This document shows, in pieces, positions 36,357 through 45,906 of a stretch of 64,000 nucleotides of DNA (position 1 is its first letter; every line of letters starts with the position of its first letter). The stretch lies in the NCBI GenBank assembly GCA_002501205.1, contig DLRW01000075.1, positions 74,633-138,632 of the forward strand, given 5' to 3'. The notes under the pieces were generated by a model. The model was given only the letters and a program-made list of their open reading frames with translations. It was not told where the DNA came from and searched no databases. A program made the position numbers and the translations under genes. The DNA is from Flavobacteriales bacterium UBA7878. Its GTDB lineage: Bacteria; Bacteroidota; Bacteroidia; Flavobacteriales; Schleiferiaceae.

Positions 36357-37306
36357 AAGTAACCGAACATATTGCAAAGGCGGAAGGGAGCTTGTTTTCC
36401 TTCGAGATTTTACCTCCTTTAAAAGGGCAGAAGATAGAAGACATCTACAAGGTGATCGACCCCTTAATGGAGTTTAAACCTCCTTTCATTAATGTGACCT
36501 ACCATCGGGAAGAGGTAATCTATAAGCGTTTGTCCAACGGATTGCTTGAACAAAAGACCGTGCGTAAGCGCCCGGGAACGGTAGGCATTTGTGCTGCCTT
36601 GCAATACCGATATAAGGTTGATACCGTACCACATATGCTTTGCGGTGGGTTCTCAAAAGAGGATACGGAGAATGCCTTGATCGATCTCGATTTTTTAGGC
36701 GTAAAGAATATCATGGCTTTGCGGGGGGATAGCATGAAGAATGAACGTTTCTTTGCGCCGGAAGCGGATGGACATACCTATGCCAAAGACCTGGTAGGGC
36801 AAATCAAAGCCATGAATCAAGGACGATATTTGGATGATGAGCTCCAGAATTCTGCACCCACTGATTTTGCTATTGGGGTGGCGGGTTATCCTGAAAAGCA
36901 TTTCGAAGCGCCCAGTTTAAATAAGGACATTGAATACTTGAAAGAGAAGGTAGATGCCGGAGCCGATTATATAGTTACTCAGCTCTTCTTTGATAATCGC
37001 AAGTATTTTGATTTTGTGGATCGTTGTCGCAAGGCCGGCATTAAGGTTCCAATTATTCCAGGGATAAAGCCTTTATCAACTAAACAGCATTTAAGTTTCT
37101 TACCGCATTTCTTTAAAGTAGACTTGCCGGATGAACTGGTGAAAGCAGTAGTTGATTGTAAAGACAATGCTGCGGCGCGACAAGTTGGGGTTGAGTGGGG
37201 AATTCAGCAAGCCAAAGAATTAAAAGCTGCTGGTGCGCCTGCTATTCATTTTTACAGCATGGGACGGCCTGACAATATAGCGAGTATTGCCCGAGAGGTA
37301 TTTTAA
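36353..37306 (+). CDS. metF: 5,10-methylenetetrahydrofolate reductase
   Basis: 317-residue flavoenzyme that makes 5-methyl-tetrahydrofolate, the methyl donor used by MetH. Family features include [14 protein letters not shown] at the N-terminus, NIMALRGDS in the middle and [20 protein letters not shown]. It is the last gene of the metH-metF operon, overlapping it by 4 bp, and shares the SAM-I control. Confidence 0.96.
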   Translation: MKVTEHIAKAEGSLFSFEILPPLKGQKIEDIYKVIDPLMEFKPPFINVTYHREEVIYKRLSNGLLEQKTVRKRPGTVGICAALQYRYKVDTVPHMLCGGFSKEDTENALIDLDFLGVKNIMALRGDSMKNERFFAPEADGHTYAKDLVGQIKAMNQGRYLDDELQNSAPTDFAIGVAGYPEKHFEAPSLNKDIEYLKEKVDAGADYIVTQLFFDNRKYFDFVDRCRKAGIKVPIIPGIKPLSTKQHLSFLPHFFKVDLPDELVKAVVDCKDNAAARQVGVEWGIQQAKELKAAGAPAIHFYSMGRPDNIASIAREVF

Positions 37307-37414
37307 TTTTTTCAACAGGCAGAGGCGAATTTTGTGGATAGAAGCTAAAGGCCGACGGTCGAAAGGCTATTTCACTTCAGTAAATTAGAGATGTCGAATT
37401 GCTAAATCTCATTT

Positions 37415-38854
37415 ATGCCCGCTAAAGCGAAAGCCTCTGCTGCCAGCAGCAAGACCTCAAAATCGACCAAAACAAGCGCTACCAAAGCGAAAACCAGCAC
37501 CCGAAAGACCCGAGCGAAAAAAGATCCCAAGATCTTCGTTTTGGATACTTCGGTGATTCTCTATGACCACAATTCCATCATGAATTTTGATGAGCATGAT
37601 GTGGCGATTCCAATTACAGTATTGGAGGAGTTGGATGAGTTTAAAAAGGGTAGCGATACCAAGAATTATGAGGCACGTCAATTTATTCGCCTGATCGACC
37701 GGAAGGCCGGTGAGCAGAATATTAATGATTGGATTTCACTAAATGGCGGCAGCAAAGGCAGCTTTAAGGTGATAATGGATACTCGTGGCCAAGCTGAAGA
37801 TGCCCAAAGCATTTTTGGCGCCACCAAAAACGATCACAAAATTTTAAATGCGGCCCTAAACTTGAGTTTGGCAGAACCCGAACGCAAGGTAATTCTGGTG
37901 ACCAAAGACATAAACCTTCGGCTTAAAGCCAAGGCTCTAAACATTACCGCTGAAGATTATGAAACCGGCAAGATTAAGGATGTGGAAAGCCTTTATACCG
38001 GCAAAACTAATCTGGAGGATTTCGATCAGGATTTAATTGACAAGCTGTATAAATCTAAAAGCTTAGCGGTTGAAGAAGTGGAGCAGGCATACCCCGCATT
38101 TAAAAAGCAGAATAATCATTTCTACATATTAAAAGCCAGTAAGAGCAGCACACTTTCTTTTTACAATGCTCATCAAGAAAGCTTGGATCAGATTGAGAAG
38201 AAAAGTTTTTACGGTATTAAACCGCGCAATGCAGAACAAGCCTTTGCCCTGCATGCCATTGCTAATCCCGATGTAAAACTGGTTACGCTTAGTGGAGTGG
38301 CCGGAACCGGAAAAACATTACTGGCCTTGGCCGGTGCTCTGGAGCAAAGACGCGATTTTAAGCAGATTTACCTGGCGCGGCCCATCGTGCCACTCAGTAA
38401 TAAAGATATTGGCTTCTTGCCCGGTGATATGAAGGCTAAGATTAATCCCTATATGCAGCCGCTTTGGGATAATCTAAAGTTCATTAAAAACCAGTTTAAG
38501 GAACAAGACAAGGAGTACAAGCAGATTGATGAGATGGTGAATTCGGAAAAGCTCTTGGTAACGCCTTTAGCCTATATCCGCGGACGAAGTTTATCGAATG
38601 TGATCTTTATCGTAGATGAAGCTCAAAACCTTACCCCGCATGAAGTGAAAACCATTATCACTCGCGCTGGCGAAAATTCGAAATTCGTGTTTACCGGTGA
38701 TGTGAACCAAATTGATACGCCTTATTTGGATGAACAGTCGAATGGTTTGAGCTATCTGATTGATAAGATCAAAGGGAATAAGCTTTTTGCCCACATTTTA
38801 TTGGAGAAAGGAGAACGCTCAGAGCTGGCTAATTTGGCGAATGACTTACTTTAA
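37415..38854 (+). CDS. PIN-PhoH fusion protein
   Basis: 479 residues with a basic Lys/Ser/Thr tail (1-40), a PIN nuclease domain (about 41-190; acidic start IFVLDTSVILYD, later VILVTKDINLRLKAKA) and a PhoH ATPase domain (about 260-479) with Walker A G294-VAGTGKT-301, Walker B VIFIVDEAQN and VFTGDVNQID. PIN-PhoH (PhoH2) proteins couple RNA helicase and ribonuclease activity in the cases studied. It is monocistronic and stops 6 bp before the convergent membrane gene ends. Confidence 0.94.
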   Translation: MPAKAKASAASSKTSKSTKTSATKAKTSTRKTRAKKDPKIFVLDTSVILYDHNSIMNFDEHDVAIPITVLEELDEFKKGSDTKNYEARQFIRLIDRKAGEQNINDWISLNGGSKGSFKVIMDTRGQAEDAQSIFGATKNDHKILNAALNLSLAEPERKVILVTKDINLRLKAKALNITAEDYETGKIKDVESLYTGKTNLEDFDQDLIDKLYKSKSLAVEEVEQAYPAFKKQNNHFYILKASKSSTLSFYNAHQESLDQIEKKSFYGIKPRNAEQAFALHAIANPDVKLVTLSGVAGTGKTLLALAGALEQRRDFKQIYLARPIVPLSNKDIGFLPGDMKAKINPYMQPLWDNLKFIKNQFKEQDKEYKQIDEMVNSEKLLVTPLAYIRGRSLSNVIFIVDEAQNLTPHEVKTIITRAGENSKFVFTGDVNQIDTPYLDEQSNGLSYLIDKIKGNKLFAHILLEKGERSELANLANDLL

Positions 38855-38860
38855 AGCAGC

Positions 38861-39220
38861 TTAAAGATTATCCTGCTTAAAGGCCAGGAAGCTGTAAATG
38901 CCCAGAATGAGCTCTATGGTGGAATAGAGCATGAGACCTGGATTAGCGAAATCCACAATTAATAAAGTGGTGAAAAAGGCGGGTTGGAGCATTCGATAAT
39001 TGATGATCCAACGGTAGAGTCCATTTACTTCGTAATAGCTGCTTTTGTAGGAGATAAGCCCTTCAATAAACATGAAGTAGCCCAAGGTGCGCAGCCAAAA
39101 ATCAGGCACGGTATCCTTCCAGAAAAACAGTGCTACCTGATCCGGTACAAAAATCAGGACTAGTCCGGAAATCATCAGAACCCATCCGGAGTGGTAAATT
39201 GTACGTGCCGTTCTACTCAT
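38861..39220 (-). CDS. small four-helix membrane protein
   Basis: ATG 39220 (MSRTARTIYHSGWVLMISGL) is preferred; a longer frame to 39307 would begin inside the pckA terminator. The 119-residue product has about four hydrophobic segments (GWVLMISGLVLIFV, LRTLGYFMFIEGLISY, MLQPAFFTTLLIVDF, LYSTIELILGIYSFLAF). No family recognised. It lies downstream of pckA on the same strand, after that gene's terminator. Confidence 0.75.
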   Translation of the reverse strand: MSRTARTIYHSGWVLMISGLVLIFVPDQVALFFWKDTVPDFWLRTLGYFMFIEGLISYKSSYYEVNGLYRWIINYRMLQPAFFTTLLIVDFANPGLMLYSTIELILGIYSFLAFKQDNL

Positions 39221-39305
39221 CCCTATCGGTACACGAAAATAGCGCAAGCGTTTTAATTCCGAACAAAATTCTCCAGTGCTTATACAGCAGCTTTGTGAAT
39301 TAGTC

Positions 39306-39341
39306 AAAAAAAATCCCGACTCCTAAAATAGAAGTCGGGAC
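39306..39341 (-). terminator. pckA terminator
   Basis: On the minus strand TCCCGACTTC pairs with GAGTCGGGA over a short AT loop and is followed by eight T residues, 23 bp after the pckA stop. Confidence 0.9.
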
Positions 39342-39363
39342 TCTAAGAATTTAGGTCTGAAGA

Positions 39364-40980
39364 TTAACCTACCTTTTCTGAAACTTTAGGAGCTCCAGCC
39401 ATGATTTCTTCACTGGCATAATCAGCAAATTTCTCAAAGTTGGCTAAGAACTTCTTCGCCAGATTATTGGCAGTTTGATCGTACTGATCTTTGTTTTCCC
39501 AGGTATTGCGAGGGAAAAGAATTTCTTCAGGGACATTAGGGCAAGTGGTAGGCATAGCCAAACCAAATACCTCGTGAGTGCGGTATTCAACATCGTCCAA
39601 TTTACCCTCCAAAGCGGCGGTAATCATGGCGCGAGTGTATTTCAATTTCATGCGGTTACCCACTCCATAAGCACCACCAGACCAGCCAGTGTTTACTAAC
39701 CAAACGTTTACATTAGAGCTTTGCATTTTTTCGCTCAGCATGTCCGCGTAACGGGTAGGGTGTAGAGGCATGAAGGGAGCACCAAAGCAAGCAGAGAATG
39801 CTACTTGAGGCTCAGTAATACCTTCTTCCGTACCAGCAACCTTGGCAGTGTAACCACTGATAAAGTGGAAGGCGGCCTGACCCGGAGTTAATTTAGAGAT
39901 GGGAGGTAATACACCGTAGGCATCACAGGTAAGGAAGAATACGTTTTTAGGATTCTTGCCATTAGAAGGAACCTGGATATTTTCGATGTGTTCGATAGGG
40001 TAACTTACACGAGTGTTCTCAGTTAAGCTGCTATCATGGTAATCTACTTCTTTACTACCATTTTTGAAAACGATGTTTTCCAGTAAAGCACCGGGTTTAA
40101 CGGCACGGAAAATATCGGGTTCTTTTTCTTCGCTTAGGTCGATAACCTTAGCGTAGCAACCCCCTTCGAAGTTGAAAATAACATCATCTGCAGTCCAACC
40201 GTGCTCATCGTCGCCGATAAGTTTACGTTGAGGATCTGCACTTAAGGTTGTTTTACCGGTACCGGAGAGCCCAAAGAAAAGCGCCGTGTCACCATCCTGT
40301 CCCACATTCGCAGAACAGTGCATGCTGAGCACATTTTTTTGATGAGGTAAAATAAAGTTGAGGGCCGAGAAGATTCCTTTTTTGATCTCTCCGGTATATC
40401 CGGTGCCACCAATTACAGCCATTTGATCGCTGAAGTTTAAGATGGCGAAGTTTCCTTGACGGGTGTGATCTGCCGCTGGATCTGCTTCAAATCCTGGAGC
40501 GTTTAATACTACCCAGTCGGGTTCAAAGTCTTTTAGTTCTTCTTCGCTAGGACGTAAGAACATGTTGTTGGCGAAAATATTCGACCATGGTAATTCGGTG
40601 ATAACACGAATTTTAAGACGATAACGATCATCCGCACAGGCATATACATCCCGAACATAAATCTCTTTACCGCTGAGGTATTCGCCTACTTTGCCTTTAA
40701 GGCTGCTATAATGATTAGGTTCAAAAGGAATGTTGATATTACCCCACCATACGGCGTCCTGGGTGATTTCGTCTTTTACGATAAAGCGATCTTGTGGAGA
40801 ACGACCCTTAAACTTGCCTGTGTCAATGGCTAAAGCTCCGGAGTCGGCTAGCTCACCTAATCCTTTTTCAAGGGTGATTTTTTCAAGATCAGAAGGGGAG
40901 AGGTTCCATTTGGCGTCGGAATTTTTAATTCCGTAGCGCTCCAAGGAATCCTGAGCTGGTCTCACTTCTTTGAAACTCAT
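39364..40980 (-). CDS. pckA: phosphoenolpyruvate carboxykinase (ATP)
   Basis: 538-residue enzyme that converts oxaloacetate and ATP to phosphoenolpyruvate and CO2, the first committed step of gluconeogenesis. The kinase-1 motif GLSGTGKTT is at residues 237-245, followed by LIGDDEHGW (kinase-2/metal), and the oxaloacetate-binding GRSPQDRFIV is near residue 59. It supports sugar synthesis, which suits the glycogen-type genes at the end of the window. A -7 element lies 34 bp upstream. Confidence 0.97.
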   Translation of the reverse strand: MSFKEVRPAQDSLERYGIKNSDAKWNLSPSDLEKITLEKGLGELADSGALAIDTGKFKGRSPQDRFIVKDEITQDAVWWGNINIPFEPNHYSSLKGKVGEYLSGKEIYVRDVYACADDRYRLKIRVITELPWSNIFANNMFLRPSEEELKDFEPDWVVLNAPGFEADPAADHTRQGNFAILNFSDQMAVIGGTGYTGEIKKGIFSALNFILPHQKNVLSMHCSANVGQDGDTALFFGLSGTGKTTLSADPQRKLIGDDEHGWTADDVIFNFEGGCYAKVIDLSEEKEPDIFRAVKPGALLENIVFKNGSKEVDYHDSSLTENTRVSYPIEHIENIQVPSNGKNPKNVFFLTCDAYGVLPPISKLTPGQAAFHFISGYTAKVAGTEEGITEPQVAFSACFGAPFMPLHPTRYADMLSEKMQSSNVNVWLVNTGWSGGAYGVGNRMKLKYTRAMITAALEGKLDDVEYRTHEVFGLAMPTTCPNVPEEILFPRNTWENKDQYDQTANNLAKKFLANFEKFADYASEEIMAGAPKVSEKVG

Positions 40981-41013
40981 AGTGCTTAATTTTGATCAGC
41001 AATTATTTAGAGG

Positions 41014-41021
41014 CAAAATTA
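41014..41021 (-). promoter_or_regulatory. -7 promoter element of pckA
   Basis: Reads TAATTTTG on the minus strand, matching TAnnTTTG, 34 bp before the pckA ATG. The -33 part is not clear. Confidence 0.45.
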
Positions 41022-41105
41022 AGACTAATCAGCGGTCATACTCTGATTTTTATCACAAAAAAAGAACTTTTTAATAAGCGTAAAAAGTACACTTACTGAA
41101 TGGGG

Positions 41106-41486
41106 CTATTTTCTTAAAGTACCGACTACCAAAAGTATCCAGCCCGCAATGAAGCATAATCCGCCCAATGGAGTAATGGGTCCGAGAAAGGATAATTGCA
41201 GTCCCATTAAGTCATCCAGATTCAATAAATAAATACTGCCAGAAAATAAGATTATGCCTGCAATCCACAGCCAAATAATCGCCTTGCTCAACTTCAATTT
41301 TTCCCCGATATAGAGCATAGCGAGAAGGCCTATAGTATGCCACATTTGATAGCGAACACCGGTTTGGAAACTAGCGATTTGTTCAGGGCTTAAATGTTCC
41401 TTTAAGGCATGAGCGCCCAAAGCTCCCAGTATAACGGCAATAGCGCCAGAGAGTCCAATGATCCGAATTAGGGATTGTTGCTTCAT
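41106..41486 (-). CDS. DUF423 membrane protein
   Basis: 126 residues with four hydrophobic segments and the DUF423 signature GAIAVILGALGAHALKEHL, followed by FQTGVRYQMWHTIGLLAM. This small inner-membrane family has no known function. It overlaps the upstream DUF4476 gene by 4 bp, so the pair is probably one operon. Confidence 0.92.
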   Translation of the reverse strand: MKQQSLIRIIGLSGAIAVILGALGAHALKEHLSPEQIASFQTGVRYQMWHTIGLLAMLYIGEKLKLSKAIIWLWIAGIILFSGSIYLLNLDDLMGLQLSFLGPITPLGGLCFIAGWILLVVGTLRK

Positions 41487-42460
41487 TTTTTAAATAATGA
41501 TTTGGCTTGTTCCTTACTTAAGTCGAAGTCTAAACAGCCTATTAATAGCGTTTGTGAGTCTTTTAGATCGCTTTGATTTGTGAGCAGAAACTGCAAGAAA
41601 TCCAGGCGGCTTTGATCATACTTTAAACCTTTTAATATCTGTTGAGCTTCCTCCGCCTTGAGCTTCTCATTAGAGGCAAACTCCTTGGCCATGCTCAATT
41701 TGTCGAATTCAAAATCGCTGCTTTCAAAGCTTAAAATAAAGGTGCCAAAGCCGCCCGCTTTAAGTGCCTCAACCGGAGTGGTAGCCAATGTGCTGCTGTC
41801 GATGGCAGTAATTGTTTCTGCTTGACTTTTAGCTTCAAGCGAGGCCTCAGCTAGCACCACTTTTATACTGTCTTTTTTAAGCGGATTAGAAACTTCCGCC
41901 ACCAGACTCATTGCATTCAGGCTATCCTTTTTTCTTTGGAGAGCTTCGGCCTGTTGTTGCTCAGCTAAGGCCAATTTCAGACTGTCCTTTTGCAGCGAAT
42001 CTTTGCGAGCCAGGGCTATTTGATTCTGCTGCAAATCTGGAAAATGCGAGAGGGTATCCGCTTGCTGAATTGCCGCAATGGCCGGTTCATTAAAAACAAG
42101 CATTTCCTTATAATCAAACATTAGAGCCGACTGACTCAATTCTGTAGAAATGCCGCGATAGCGCAAGTGATGCTTGCCTTTAAAATCTTTGTAGATAACG
42201 TATTTATGATTGCCTTTGGGAAGTTTAGGGAGCTTTCGCTTGATGTGAATTCCGTTTTCCAAAACCAGATAAACTTCATTTTCAGCATCCGGGAATTTCT
42301 GAAGATTGAGCTTCGGTAAAGCAGTTTCGTTTTGCAGATAATTATTCATTATCAATTTAAAACCAGTCTTAGTTTGATCTTCAAACATCAGAATGGTCTG
42401 AGCATGGGCCACTTGCGACAGCAGAAGAAACAGGATAAAAATAAATCGCCCGAACGCCAT
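41483..42460 (-). CDS. DUF4476 domain protein, exported
   Basis: 325 residues: signal peptide MAFGRFIFILFLLLSQVAHAQ, a beta-rich N-terminal part (22-130), a Gln/Lys/Ala-rich coiled linker (130-235) and a C-terminal DUF4476 helical domain (FDKLSMAKEFASNEKLKAEE, then LDFLQFLLTNQSDLKDSQTL). The function of DUF4476 is unknown. The minus-strand -7 element TACCTTTG (42477-42484) lies 16 bp before the ATG. Confidence 0.88.
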   Translation of the reverse strand: MAFGRFIFILFLLLSQVAHAQTILMFEDQTKTGFKLIMNNYLQNETALPKLNLQKFPDAENEVYLVLENGIHIKRKLPKLPKGNHKYVIYKDFKGKHHLRYRGISTELSQSALMFDYKEMLVFNEPAIAAIQQADTLSHFPDLQQNQIALARKDSLQKDSLKLALAEQQQAEALQRKKDSLNAMSLVAEVSNPLKKDSIKVVLAEASLEAKSQAETITAIDSSTLATTPVEALKAGGFGTFILSFESSDFEFDKLSMAKEFASNEKLKAEEAQQILKGLKYDQSRLDFLQFLLTNQSDLKDSQTLLIGCLDFDLSKEQAKSLFKK

Positions 42461-42476
42461 GAAAGAAAAATTTAAT

Positions 42477-42511
42477 CAAAGGTAGGGCGCAGAGCGATAA
42501 TTATAAATTTG
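42477..42511. promoter_or_regulatory. divergent -7 promoter elements
   Basis: TACCTTTG on the minus strand (42484-42477) faces DUF4476, and TAAATTTG on the plus strand (42504-42511) faces the saccharopine dehydrogenase-family gene. The two -7 boxes lie only 19 bp apart, so polymerases would compete. No clear -33 elements. Confidence 0.45.
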
Positions 42512-42528
42512 TCGCCCAAATTCACCTC

Positions 42529-43875
42529 ATGCGACACATCCTTTTAATTGGGGCAGGCCGCTCCACCTATTCATTTGTCGAGTATATCAAACAACATAGC
42601 GAGCAAGAAGATTGGTATCTGATTATTGCCGATCAAGACTTTGAGCTTGCCAGAGAAAAGGCAGGCGAGCATCCGCGAATGGAAGCAGTAAGCTTCGATG
42701 TGAATGATGAAATTAGCCGGGTAAATGCTATTTCCAAAGCTGATATCGTGGTGAGCATGCTACCCGCTCATATGCATATTCCAGTAGCTAGTGATTGCAT
42801 TGCCCTAGGAAAACATATGCTGACAGCCTCTTATATCAGTGATGAAATGAAGGCCCTGGATGAAAGAGCCAAGAAGGCTGGTGTTATTTTAATTAATGAA
42901 ATTGGTGTAGATCCAGGTATTGATCACCTCAGTGCCATGAAGGTCATCGATCAGATCCGAGCGATGGGTGGCGAAATGCTGCTTTTTGAAAGCTTCACCG
43001 GCGGATTGGTTGCGCCCGAAAATGATGATAATCCCTGGAATTATAAATTCACCTGGAATCCCCGTAATGTGGTTTTGGCCGGTAGTGGCGGTGCCGTAAA
43101 ATTTATTCAGGAAGGGAAATATAAATACATCCCATATCACCAATTATTCCGCCGTACCGAAATCATCGCAATTGATGGCTATGGTAGATTTGAGGGCTAT
43201 GCCAATCGCGATTCTTTGAAATACCGCGATGTTTACGGTTTACAGTCCATACCTACTATTTACCGCGGAACTTTCCGCCGTCCGGGATTTTGCCGGGCCT
43301 GGGATGTTTTCGTGAAATTAGGGATGACTGATGATTCCTATCAATTGGAAGTAAGTCCTGAAATGACTTTCCGCGATTTTACCAATCTCTTCCTGGCCTA
43401 TAATCCACAGGATTCTGTAGAGCTTAAATTGATGCATTACCTCCATATTCCTCAGGATAGTGAATTGATGGAGAAACTTAGCTGGTTGGGAATTTTTGAC
43501 GACACCCCCATTGGTTTGGATCGTCCCACTCCGGCTCAAGTATTGCAGCGCATCTTAGAAACCAAATGGACCTTGGGTAAAGATGAGAAGGATATGATCG
43601 TGATGTTTCACAAGTTTGGCTATAGGCTAAATGGAGAGAAGAAGATGATCGAATCTTCCATGGTAGCCCTGGGTAAAAACAGTCGTGAAACCGCGATGGC
43701 ACGCACCGTAGGTCTACCTCTAGCGATTGCTACTCGCCATATTTTAAATGGAAATATCCATACACCGGGGGTGCAAATTCCGATTACAAAGGAGATTTAT
43801 ATGCCCATGTTGGATGAGTTAGCCGATTACGGTATTTCCTTTACCGAGAAAGAAGTTCCCTACCGCGGTTATTAA
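42529..43875 (+). CDS. saccharopine dehydrogenase family protein
   Basis: 448-residue NAD(P)-dependent protein with an N-terminal Rossmann motif (LLIGAGRSTYSFVEYI), ADIVVSMLPAHMHIPVA, and the saccharopine-reductase-type middle EIGVDPGIDHLSAMKVID and LLFESFTGGLVAPE. The architecture is that of lysine-pathway saccharopine (reductase/dehydrogenase) enzymes, but many Bacteroidota proteins of this type have unproven substrates. It is monocistronic. Confidence 0.88.
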   Translation: MRHILLIGAGRSTYSFVEYIKQHSEQEDWYLIIADQDFELAREKAGEHPRMEAVSFDVNDEISRVNAISKADIVVSMLPAHMHIPVASDCIALGKHMLTASYISDEMKALDERAKKAGVILINEIGVDPGIDHLSAMKVIDQIRAMGGEMLLFESFTGGLVAPENDDNPWNYKFTWNPRNVVLAGSGGAVKFIQEGKYKYIPYHQLFRRTEIIAIDGYGRFEGYANRDSLKYRDVYGLQSIPTIYRGTFRRPGFCRAWDVFVKLGMTDDSYQLEVSPEMTFRDFTNLFLAYNPQDSVELKLMHYLHIPQDSELMEKLSWLGIFDDTPIGLDRPTPAQVLQRILETKWTLGKDEKDMIVMFHKFGYRLNGEKKMIESSMVALGKNSRETAMARTVGLPLAIATRHILNGNIHTPGVQIPITKEIYMPMLDELADYGISFTEKEVPYRGY

Positions 43876-44078
43876 TTAGTGCGCTTTCCGCGAAAGCGGT
43901 ACAATCCGTAAATCAAGGAGCCAAAGAAGAGGAAAAGGGCAATGAAAAGGGCCCAGAATAATTTTTGTTTAGGCTCAATATCTTGTCTTTCTCTTAAATC
44001 ACGTACCGCTAAAACCGGCGGTGTGATCAGGAGAATGAGGATTAGTACAATCTCATACGAGCTGAAAGCTCCCATCAT
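43872..44078 (-). CDS. small two-helix membrane protein
   Basis: 68 residues with two hydrophobic stretches (YEIVLILILLITPPVLAV and LFWALFIALFLFFGSLIYGL) and a basic end. The Trp plus second-helix pattern resembles the PLDc_N (phospholipase D-like N-terminal) family of small membrane proteins, at low certainty. It overlaps the end of the convergent dehydrogenase gene by 4 bp and may belong to the rpsP-rimM-trmN6 operon as its last member (21 bp after it). Confidence 0.65.
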   Translation of the reverse strand: MMGAFSSYEIVLILILLITPPVLAVRDLRERQDIEPKQKLFWALFIALFLFFGSLIYGLYRFRGKRTN

Positions 44079-44098
44079 AATTAAGCTTTGGGGCGAAT

Positions 44099-44824
44099 TT
44101 AGCCATTTTGGGGCAGCATGAATTCTTGCACCAGTTCTTGGTATTGAGGATGTCGAACATGGCTGTGCGCCGAAGCGTATAAAATCAAGTCCTCTTTTTC
44201 CAAGGAGCCAGATTGCTTGCTAAGTTGGATGAGCACTCGATTGGCTTCAGCCGATTCATGATGATGGACTAAAGCCATGCGATGAGCAAATAGCCCCATT
44301 TCCCTGTATTGATCTTGATAGTCTTCCCATTCTTGAACTGGCAGGACTAAGGCCAGGCTTCCGTCTACCGAAAGCATATTCCTTAATTTTTGCATCCAAA
44401 GCATAAAGGTCTCTGTGCTGGCACTGCGGGCCTGGGCACGACGTTTTTCCGGAGCCAAAAGGCTTTCTGAAAAATAGGGTGGATTGCTGATGATCAGATC
44501 ATATCGGTTTTCCGTTTCCCAGTCCATTAAATCCTGATGGTGGAATTGAATGCGTTCTGACCAGGGAGAGACTTGGGCATTTTCGCAGCTTTGTTGCCAG
44601 GAGGCTTTATCGATTTCCAGACCATCAATGCTGGCCTGTGTAAACCTTTGGGCCATTAGTAAGCTAAGCAGACCGCTGCCGCTGCCAAAATCTAAAATAG
44701 ATTGGGGATTTGAGGCTTTAAGCCATCCGGCCAAAGCCAGTGAATCGGTACCTACTTTATGCGCAGATTGATCATGCGCCAAACTGAATTTCTGAAATTG
44801 AAAAGGGGCGGGAGACTTAGGCAT
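44099..44824 (-). CDS. trmN6: tRNA1(Val) (adenine(37)-N6)-methyltransferase
   Basis: 241-residue SAM-dependent methyltransferase of the YfiC/TrmN6 type. Motif I reads ILDFGSGSGLLSLLMAQ and the adenine-N6 catalytic motif is ISNPPYF. It should methylate A37 of valine tRNA. It overlaps rimM by 8 bp, so it is co-translated with a ribosome-maturation factor, in the position TrmD has in Enterobacteria. Confidence 0.9.
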   Translation of the reverse strand: MPKSPAPFQFQKFSLAHDQSAHKVGTDSLALAGWLKASNPQSILDFGSGSGLLSLLMAQRFTQASIDGLEIDKASWQQSCENAQVSPWSERIQFHHQDLMDWETENRYDLIISNPPYFSESLLAPEKRRAQARSASTETFMLWMQKLRNMLSVDGSLALVLPVQEWEDYQDQYREMGLFAHRMALVHHHESAEANRVLIQLSKQSGSLEKEDLILYASAHSHVRHPQYQELVQEFMLPQNG

Positions 44825-45350
44825 TAACCTGATAAAGCTCCAACAAGCCTTCAGGGAGCTCCATTTCTATGAGCTGCTCTTCGCGGGAAATACGCAGGAT
44901 AAATGGGTCGATGGCCGGGATCAGAATTTCCTTTTGATCGGCGTCAATCACCTTAAAAAGAGGCTGGGCGCTGGTGTCGAGAACATCTTCGCAGATCCCG
45001 ATTTCCTGACCTTGATGTATCAGGCGAAAGCCAATAACCTCGTGGAAATAGAAATTCTTGCCATCCAAAGGAGGGAGGACGCTTAGTGGAAGCCAAAGCT
45101 CTTTCCCTACTAATTGACGGGCCGCTGGTTCATCATCTACCTCTTCCAATTTCAAGATGAAATGCCCTTTGGAATTGCGGCTACTTTCGTCAATAAAAAA
45201 AGGAATCAGTTCCCCTCGATCTTCGAGAAAAACTGATTCCAAATTTTCGTAGGCTTCGGGTCGGTCGGTGTCGAAAACGGCCACGACTTCGCCTTTAAAG
45301 CCATGTAAACGGCTGATGTGCCCGAGTTGAAAACAATCTTCGATGCGCAT
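44817..45350 (-). CDS. rimM: 16S rRNA processing protein RimM
   Basis: RimM binds S19 and helps mature the head of the small subunit. ATG 45350 (MRIEDCFQLGHISRLHGFKG) is the family start; a longer frame to 45488 reads Lys/Leu-rich peptide from the complementary part of rpsP and is not real. The 177-residue product has the N-terminal RimM barrel (HGFKGEVVAVFDTDRPEA) and the PRC-like C-terminal domain ending EMELPEGLLELYQV. It lies 13 bp after rpsP. Confidence 0.95.
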   Translation of the reverse strand: MRIEDCFQLGHISRLHGFKGEVVAVFDTDRPEAYENLESVFLEDRGELIPFFIDESSRNSKGHFILKLEEVDDEPAARQLVGKELWLPLSVLPPLDGKNFYFHEVIGFRLIHQGQEIGICEDVLDTSAQPLFKVIDADQKEILIPAIDPFILRISREEQLIEMELPEGLLELYQVNA

Positions 45351-45363
45351 CAGCTTTGTTTTT

Positions 45364-45906
45364 TTAGCCTTCTTTTTCCTCAGAAGCAGCTTCCTCTGCA
45401 GGAGCTTCTTCGGTAGCGGCCTCTTCAGCGCTAGCTTCGGCTTCAACTTCAGCAGCAGCTTCGGCTTCGGCAGCTTTGCGGGATTCATTCACCACGCGCT
45501 CAGCTTCCAGAGCTTTAGCTTTAGCATCTTCTTGAGCTTTAGTTAGGCCGTCTTTCTTTGAATTGATCTTGGTAGATTTTTCTTCCATCCAAGCATCAAA
45601 ACGCTTTTCAGCTTCAGCTTCGTCAAATGCACCTTTTTTAACACCATCTAAAAGGTGTTTTTTCATCATTACCCCCTTGTAGCGTAAGATAGCGCGAGCC
45701 GTATCGGTAGGCTGAGCCCCTTTCATTACCCAATCTAAAGCACGCTCGAAATTGATTTCGATAGTCGCAGGATTAGTGTTGGGATTGTACTGACCTAAGC
45801 GCTCGATGTATTTACCATCACGCTTTACACGAGAGTCAGCTGCTACAATTGTGAAGATAGGGCGGCCTTTGCGGCCATGACGTTGCAAACGAATTTTTGT
45901 TGCCAT
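45364..45906 (-). CDS. rpsP: 30S ribosomal protein S16
   Basis: 180 residues. The first 80 or so are canonical S16 ([40 protein letters not shown]). The rest is a Lys-rich then Ala/Glu-rich extension (about 95-180, ending [15 protein letters not shown]) that is absent from enterobacterial S16 but usual in Bacteroidota. It starts the rpsP-rimM-trmN6 operon; the minus-strand -7 element TATCTTTG is at 45958-45965. Confidence 0.97.
   Translation of the reverse strand: MATKIRLQRHGRKGRPIFTIVAADSRVKRDGKYIERLGQYNPNTNPATIEINFERALDWVMKGAQPTDTARAILRYKGVMMKKHLLDGVKKGAFDEAEAEKRFDAWMEEKSTKINSKKDGLTKAQEDAKAKALEAERVVNESRKAAEAEAAAEVEAEASAEEAATEEAPAEEAASEEKEG

Noticed and set aside
38861..39307. Longer start for the small membrane protein
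   Set aside because: The extension overlaps the pckA terminator and reads Cys-rich, non-hydrophobic peptide; ATG 39220 fits a membrane protein start.
45351..45488. N-terminal extension of rimM rich in Lys and Leu
   Set aside because: It is the complementary reading of the rpsP tail; family members begin at MRIEDCFQLGHI.
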